Origin: an uncultured Gammaproteobacteria bacterium
GTDB taxonomy: Bacteria > Pseudomonadota > Gammaproteobacteria > Eutrophobiales > Eutrophobiaceae
Assembly (NCBI GenBank): GCA_958295485.1
Contig: OY282354.1
Location: forward strand, 3,000,042-3,064,041
Length of the DNA stretch: 64,000 nucleotides
Reading direction: 5' to 3'
How positions within the stretch are numbered: the first letter of the stretch is position 1; every line of letters starts with the position of its first letter. A program made the translations under genes and the position numbers. Positions 58,940-64,000 of this stretch are shown one piece after another. The notes beneath the pieces were generated by a model. It was not told the DNA's origin. It saw only the letters and a list, made by a program, of their open reading frames with translations, and made no database searches.

Positions 58940-59224
58940 ATGGAGATACCATTCGCATCATCTCGGCTCGAAAAGCAAATCCACATGAACGACGTCAATA
59001 TGAAAGTTTCAGCCATGCGTGACAACTACGACTTTTCTAATTCCGTACCGAACCCTTATGCCAATCGCATGAAGAAGCAAATCACCATTCGTCTGGATGA
59101 GGACACAATCTCATACTTCAAGGAACTGGCGGAGAAAAAAGGCATTCCTTATCAAAGCCTGATTAATCTCTATTTGAGAGACTGCGCAGCTTCACACCGT
59201 GATTTGAAGCTTACGCGCTCATAA
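58940..59224 (+). CDS. Orphan CopG/BrnA-like antitoxin or DNA-binding protein
   Basis: Up to 94 residues. The conserved part starts MKVSAMRDNYDFSNSVPNPY and continues MKKQITIRLDEDTISYFKEL, then GIPYQSLINLYLRDCA, a ribbon-helix-helix of the kind found in BrnA-like antitoxins. Related proteins begin near MKVS, so translation may actually start at 59000 rather than 58940; neither has a strong ribosome site. No BrnT-like toxin is next to it. It could regulate the KAP gene or the palindrome region. Confidence 0.75.
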   Translation: MEIPFASSRLEKQIHMNDVNMKVSAMRDNYDFSNSVPNPYANRMKKQITIRLDEDTISYFKELAEKKGIPYQSLINLYLRDCAASHRDLKLTRS

Positions 59225-59402
59225 TCTTCGCCGGCAAGTCAATATAGTTCTCCGAGTCCGCCGCTCGACAGTGGCGCCAGCGTACTGTCAAGAGGCAGAT
59301 GTAAATCACATAACATCGCCCAGATATCAATCTATTTGCTTTTAACAGTGTGCCGGATGAGGCTTGTTTAGATCTGAAAAGGTGTCTATTCTGCCCGTAC
59401 TT

Positions 59403-62400
59403 ATGGCGACCATACACAGCGAGATCGCGGCGAAGTTAAATTTTGCCGGCCACCAAAGCGCGTTTGCGTTTTTGCGGGATCTATGGATAGAAAATGACGA
59501 TCCTGAGATTCAATTGGACGACGTGCTCGTTACCCTGTCATCGGACCCGGCGTTCCTCAAACCTAAATCCTGGCAGGTGGACCGAATTGCCCCACAAGAG
59601 GAGGCATTGATCAAGGACAGAGATATTGAACTGGATGGTGGTTTCCTGCTCAACTTGGCTGATTCCATTCGCGGTAGCGTCACCATTACCATTGAAAAGG
59701 ACAACTCGATCATTGCAGAAGAGAACCAATCCGTTGAACTGCTGGCCTATAACGAATGGGGCGGCGCCGGATATATGCCCGAACTGCTTGCCGCTTTCTC
59801 CATGCCCAATGACCCTGCGGTGGACCGGGTGCTGCACGACGCGAGCTTGGTTCTGCGCAAGGCAGGCAAGCCAGATGGCATTAACGGTTACACGACGGGG
59901 AGCCGCGAACGCGTGTGGGAAATCGCCTCGGCTATCTATGCGGCCATCGCCAATCTCGGCATCAGCTATGCAGTCCCCCCGGCGAGTTTTGAGCGGGACG
60001 GGCAGAAAATCCGGTTGCCTGGTCAAATATTAGAGAACCGCGTAGCGACGTGCCTCGATTCCACTATGTTGTTCGCCTCGGCCTTGGAGCAGGCCGGACT
60101 CAATCCGATCATCGCTCTGCCCAAGGGACATGCCGTGGCAGGTGTCTGGCTACAGCCTGAAGAACTCGCTACCATCGTCATCGACGAGGCGGAGACCCTG
60201 CGGAAACGCATCCAACTCAAGGAACTGATACTGATCGAGACGACCTATGTGACCTCTCACCCGGCGCCGCCCTTTTCCAAGGCCGTTGCTGCCGCAACGG
60301 AAACGATCATCCCGGACAATGACGCTACGTTCCAGGCGGCGGTCGATATTCGGCGCGCCCGAGCCCATCGAATTTCACCTTTGGGATTGAAGGCAGATCA
60401 CTCAACCGAGCCGGCGGAGACCACGGACAATGCCCGCGTCGAGCTCACCTTGGAGGAAGCTCCGACGCTACCGGGCTTCGATGAAGGGGTAAAAGAAGAG
60501 ACAGCGCCTGAAACCCCGGACGGACGCTTGGACCGGTGGCAACGCAAGCTATTGGATCTGTCCGCGCGCAATCCGCTCCTGAATCACAGATCGACCAAAA
60601 CGAGCTTACATATTATCTGTCCTGATCCCGGGAAGCTTGAAGACAAGTTGGCCAACGGGGAGCGGATTTCCATTCAGTGTGTTCCGCAGTTACCCCAACG
60701 GGGGCAGGATGGGGAATTGCATCGACAACGCACCGGCGAGAAGCTCACGGATGAATACGCCAGGGGCGCCCTTGAGAAAAAACAAGTTTTGGTTGACCTG
60801 CCGGAGGACGAGTTGAAGCGCCGGAGCGTCAATATTTACCGGAAGGCCCAAACCTCGCTACAGGAAGGAGGAGCGAATACGCTCTTCCTGGCCCTGGGTT
60901 TTCTGTTGTGGAAACGCGACGAGAAGGATGAACGGCGTTTTCGCGCCCCGCTGATCTTGTTGCCCGTCACCTTGGAGAGAAAATTCGTTCGCAGTGGCAT
61001 CAATATGTTGGCCCATGACGACGAACCGCGCTTCAACACGACCCTGTTGGAGATGCTGCGAAAGGATTTCAGCATCGATATCCACGACCTGGATGGGGTG
61101 CTGTCGAAAGGCGAAAGTGGCATCGCCGTCGACGACATTTGGGATAAGGTACGCCGGACGGTCAAGGATGCCCCAGGGTTTGAAGTCGTCGAAGACGTGG
61201 CGCTGGGGCATTTCTCCTTTGCCAAATACCTCATGTGGAAGGATTTGGTTGACCGCACCGACGCGCTGCGGCAAAGCGCGGTCGTCAAGCATCTTTTGGA
61301 TACTCCACGCAACCCCTACCCCAGCGATATTGACTTCGTTAGCGGCAACCAAGTTGATCGTCTCTACAAACCATCCGAATTGTTGGCGCCCCTGCCGGCG
61401 GACTCGTCCCAGATAGCGGCTATTGCTACGGCGGACCGCGGCAAGGACTTCATCATCATCGGCCCACCGGGAACCGGGAAGAGCCAAACCATCAGTAATT
61501 TGATTTCCCATATTTTAGGCAAGGGAAAGACGGTACTCTTTGTTTCCGAAAAGACTGCGGCCTTGGAGGTAGTCTATCGCCGCCTGAGCGAGGTCGGGCT
61601 CGGGCAATTCTGTTTGCAGCTGCATTCCAACAAGGCCCGCAAGAAAGACGTACTTCAGCAATTAGACAAGGTCTGGCAACCACATCAAGCCGACAACGCT
61701 AATGAGTGGGAAAAAGAGGCCAAACGGCTGCAGAAGATGCGCAACCAATTGAATAAGGTCGTTGATCGACTGCACGTCCAACACCCGAACGGCCTGAAAG
61801 TGCATAACGCTATCGGGGTAAAGGTTCGGGACGAGCATTTAACGACGCGGGTGCGCTTCTCGTGGCCGTCGGCGGATCAGCATGACGAGGCCCGGTTGGA
61901 CGCTATGCGCATGGCTGTCGAGAAACTGCATGTGCAGTTCGCCATGGTGGAGAACCTGTTCGACAGCCCCTTACGCTTGGTGGCGACAGATAATTGGTCG
62001 CCGCAGTGGGAGGCGCAAGTGGTTGAACGGGCCGGCCACCTGTCCGCGGCTGCCGTGGCGGCGAAGCGCGCTTGCGAGACGCTGTTGGGCGTCATCGGGA
62101 TTGCCATTCCGGATCGATCCATGACACGCTTGGAGGCGCTGGCCGACCTGGCGGCTGTCTTAACGGAATCCTATCGAAAGCAAACCGCTTATGCCCTTGA
62201 ACCGGATGGGGCCGATCGGATCGAGGCGCTCGAAGAGGCCGTCCAACGGCTCAAGGCCTATGCAGACGCTCAAGGCATACTGAGTTGTGTCTATGAACCC
62301 ATGGCCTGGCGCAAGTTGGACGGCGCAGAGATCACTCGACGCTGGCAGGCAACGAAAACAACTTGGTGGCTCAAGCGTTTTTTCGCCCGCCGCCGAGTGA

Positions 62401-64000
62401 TAAAGGACCTGAATGCGGGTGGCGCGCAAGGCGTCCCGGACCCGGCTCAAGACGGGCCAACGCTGGAGAGGTTGCGCATAGAAGGGGAAGCCATCGATCG
62501 CCTGGACAGACAACTGGCACGCTTCAAGGACTGGGAAGGTCATGCGACCAGCCCCGATGCAGCGCTCTCCCTGCAAACCCTGGGGAGGCGGGCACGAAGC
62601 GCCGTTGGCCTGTTGGCCGACGATGCGCAGGCGATTACGGCGTTGTACGATACGGTCAGAACCCTGTTGCATGACGGCAACGACCTGTTGGCGCCAGAGG
62701 CCGCTGTCGGGCGGGCGGCCTATGCGTTCTTATCGGCAAACTCAGCATTACAAGAAGCGTGCTCTGACTTCGAGGCCATCGCCGGCCAGTCGGGGCAGGA
62801 CAGTTTCTCGGGTGCAGATAAGGAGTTGGGCGCTATTCGGGAGATGGCTGACGGCATCGCTACACGTCACGCCGAGTTAAGAGACTGGTGCGCCTGGCGC
62901 CGGCGCCGGGCGAAGGCTATGGACTTGGGGCTGGGTCCGCTGGTGGAAGCGATCGAAAAAGGCAATATCCAGACCGAGGAAATTGAAGATACCTTCGAGG
63001 CCGCGTATTGCGCTTGGTGGTCGAGCGCTGTCATCGGGGAAGACGACGTGTTACGCACCTTCTCGACCCCCGAGCATGTGGCGACCATTAAAAATTTCCG
63101 CACTATCGACGATCGCTTTCGGGAACTGACAGCGAGATACATCAAGGCGAAATTGACGGGGAACGTTCCAGATCGGGATAGCGTGCCGTCAAACCCCTGG
63201 GCCATTCTGCGCCGCGAGATCCAAAAGAAAAGGCGGCACAAACCCGTCCGACAATTGATTTCGGATATTCCTGACGTCCTGACCAAGTTGACGCCGTGTC
63301 TGATGATGTCACCTCTTTCCGTTGCCCAATACCTGCCGACGGAGCAGGCGCTGTTCGACGTGGTCATCTTCGACGAAGCCTCGCAAATTACCGTGTGGGA
63401 TGCGATAGGCTCCCTGGCGCGGGCGCGTCAAACCATCGTCGCAGGCGACCCGAAACAAATGCCCCCGACGAATTTCTTCGCGCGCGCTGACGACGACTTG
63501 GACGGTGACGTGGATTTTGAAGGCGACCTGGAAAGCATCCTTGACGAAATGTTGGGCGCCAGCATCCCGTCACAGACCCTCAACCTGCACTACCGCTCCC
63601 GACGGGAGAGCCTGATCGCCTTTTCCAATAACCAGTACTATGATAACAGGCTGATCACTTTTCCCGCGCCGCTTCACCCCGACCATGGCGTGCAACTGAT
63701 TCGGCCCGACGGGTTCTATGCGCGAGGTGGGGCACGTCACAATGAAGGCGAGGCCAGAGCCATTGTTGCGGAAATCCTGGAGCGCCTGACGCACGAAGAT
63801 TCGACGAGGCGGGAGCGGTCCATTGGGGTGGTGACGTTCAACTCCGAGCAAAAAACCCTGATCGAGGACCTGCTTGACGAAGCTCGTAAAAAAATTTACC
63901 CGGACATCGAATGGGCATTTTCCACTGACGGGAAGATAGAACCCGTCTTCGTGAAGAATCTGGAAACGGTGCAGGGTGACGAACGCGACGTGATCCTCTT
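59403..64000 (+). CDS. Giant DUF4011-type SF1 helicase with N-terminal transglutaminase-like module (3' truncated by window)
   Basis: The frame is open from the ATG at 59403 to the window end, at least 1532 residues. Residues ~200-280 carry RVATCLDSTMLFASALEQAG (Cys217) and LPKGHAVAGVWL (His243), a transglutaminase/cysteine-protease-like Cys-His arrangement. LLDLSARNPLLNHRS at ~382 is the DUF4011 signature. Walker A GPPGTGKSQTISN lies at ~686. A ~600-residue helical insertion separates it from the DE box VVIFDEASQI (~1319), then GDPKQMPP, NLHYRSRRESLIAF (~1395) and VVTFNSEQ, TVQGDERDVI: an UPF1-like superfamily 1 core. A C-terminal nuclease or DUF3320 domain may lie beyond the window. Such helicases are enriched in defence islands; an anti-phage role is inferred. 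Confidence 0.9.
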   Translation, partial: MATIHSEIAAKLNFAGHQSAFAFLRDLWIENDDPEIQLDDVLVTLSSDPAFLKPKSWQVDRIAPQEEALIKDRDIELDGGFLLNLADSIRGSVTITIEKDNSIIAEENQSVELLAYNEWGGAGYMPELLAAFSMPNDPAVDRVLHDASLVLRKAGKPDGINGYTTGSRERVWEIASAIYAAIANLGISYAVPPASFERDGQKIRLPGQILENRVATCLDSTMLFASALEQAGLNPIIALPKGHAVAGVWLQPEELATIVIDEAETLRKRIQLKELILIETTYVTSHPAPPFSKAVAAATETIIPDNDATFQAAVDIRRARAHRISPLGLKADHSTEPAETTDNARVELTLEEAPTLPGFDEGVKEETAPETPDGRLDRWQRKLLDLSARNPLLNHRSTKTSLHIICPDPGKLEDKLANGERISIQCVPQLPQRGQDGELHRQRTGEKLTDEYARGALEKKQVLVDLPEDELKRRSVNIYRKAQTSLQEGGANTLFLALGFLLWKRDEKDERRFRAPLILLPVTLERKFVRSGINMLAHDDEPRFNTTLLEMLRKDFSIDIHDLDGVLSKGESGIAVDDIWDKVRRTVKDAPGFEVVEDVALGHFSFAKYLMWKDLVDRTDALRQSAVVKHLLDTPRNPYPSDIDFVSGNQVDRLYKPSELLAPLPADSSQIAAIATADRGKDFIIIGPPGTGKSQTISNLISHILGKGKTVLFVSEKTAALEVVYRRLSEVGLGQFCLQLHSNKARKKDVLQQLDKVWQPHQADNANEWEKEAKRLQKMRNQLNKVVDRLHVQHPNGLKVHNAIGVKVRDEHLTTRVRFSWPSADQHDEARLDAMRMAVEKLHVQFAMVENLFDSPLRLVATDNWSPQWEAQVVERAGHLSAAAVAAKRACETLLGVIGIAIPDRSMTRLEALADLAAVLTESYRKQTAYALEPDGADRIEALEEAVQRLKAYADAQGILSCVYEPMAWRKLDGAEITRRWQATKTTWWLKRFFARRRVIKDLNAGGAQGVPDPAQDGPTLERLRIEGEAIDRLDRQLARFKDWEGHATSPDAALSLQTLGRRARSAVGLLADDAQAITALYDTVRTLLHDGNDLLAPEAAVGRAAYAFLSANSALQEACSDFEAIAGQSGQDSFSGADKELGAIREMADGIATRHAELRDWCAWRRRRAKAMDLGLGPLVEAIEKGNIQTEEIEDTFEAAYCAWWSSAVIGEDDVLRTFSTPEHVATIKNFRTIDDRFRELTARYIKAKLTGNVPDRDSVPSNPWAILRREIQKKRRHKPVRQLISDIPDVLTKLTPCLMMSPLSVAQYLPTEQALFDVVIFDEASQITVWDAIGSLARARQTIVAGDPKQMPPTNFFARADDDLDGDVDFEGDLESILDEMLGASIPSQTLNLHYRSRRESLIAFSNNQYYDNRLITFPAPLHPDHGVQLIRPDGFYARGGARHNEGEARAIVAEILERLTHEDSTRRERSIGVVTFNSEQKTLIEDLLDEARKKIYPDIEWAFSTDGKIEPVFVKNLETVQGDERDVIL

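Noticed and set aside
59211..62672. Multiple - strand frames between 59.2 and 62.7 kb
   Set aside because: They are antisense to the continuous helicase frame that starts at 59403 and stays open to the window end with SF1 motifs in order, or, at 59211-59417, a motif-less frame over its start.
1..64000. tRNA, rRNA, riboswitch and integrase attachment sites
   Set aside because: I looked for T-loop GGTTCRANYCC-type sequences, rRNA-like stretches and direct repeats at the edges of the BREX island and saw none convincing; short structures may have been missed without a covariance search.

Overview
The window looks like a chromosome segment of a ubiquinone-using proteobacterium, most likely a gammaproteobacterium. 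The evidence is a Coq7 hydroxylase, a sigma-32-type heat-shock promoter in front of an hsp20 gene, a periplasmic HtrA/Deg protease near an rplM-rpsI pair, a TonB-dependent receptor, and strong TTGACA/TATAAT promoters. No rRNA, tRNA or CRISPR array was recognised.

Layout. (1) 1-8.1 kb: a TonB receptor (cut by the window edge), an arylsulfatase-type sulfatase and an SdsA-like alkyl sulfatase on the + strand, then HtrA, Hsp20 and Coq7 on the - strand. (2) 8.2-26.2 kb: a single - strand run of ten genes, mostly overlapping or nearly touching, driven by a near-perfect promoter that leaves almost no leader before brxA. It is a type 1 BREX system (brxA, brxB, brxC, pglX, pglZ, brxL). An AAA ATPase/DUF4276 pair sits between brxC and pglX, and a SIR2-like/HerA pair plus a KTSC-domain protein sits between pglX and pglZ. 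It looks like three defence modules on one transcript. (3) 26.3-29.1 kb: rplM-rpsI and two tandem metallo-beta-lactamase-fold hydrolases.

(4) 29.15-37.22 kb: an 8053-bp IS1595-family transposon with perfect 26-bp terminal inverted repeats and an 8-bp target duplication (TAATATAT). Its cargo is a 55-residue ORF, two RTX calcium-binding-repeat proteins and a DNA-methylase-like relic. Two older copies of its right end lie inside it, one before each extension of the cargo. An IS3-family element has inserted into it (3-bp duplication GGG), and a second IS3-family element has inserted into the first one's transposase gene (3-bp duplication CCG). (5) 37.2-41.3 kb: an MFS permease with an expanded repeat-rich loop, RecQ, and a HigBA toxin-antitoxin pair with an operator-rich promoter overlapping the recQ stop.

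(6) 41.4-56 kb: a - strand catabolic cluster containing an FO synthase (CofG-CofH fusion) and a luciferase-like F420-type oxidoreductase. With these are a molybdopterin oxidoreductase, FAH, M20 and M24 family proteins, an allantoinase-like deacetylase, an HMGL-like synthase and two ketopantoate-reductase-like proteins. A Dam-type methylase is wedged between the two reductases. This suggests a dedicated F420-dependent degradation pathway whose substrate I cannot name. (7) 56-64 kb: MtfA-like peptidase, an hsdS relic, a KAP P-loop NTPase, an orphan CopG/BrnA-like antitoxin, and a giant DUF4011-type SF1 helicase with an N-terminal transglutaminase-like module that runs off the window. This end looks like a second defence island.
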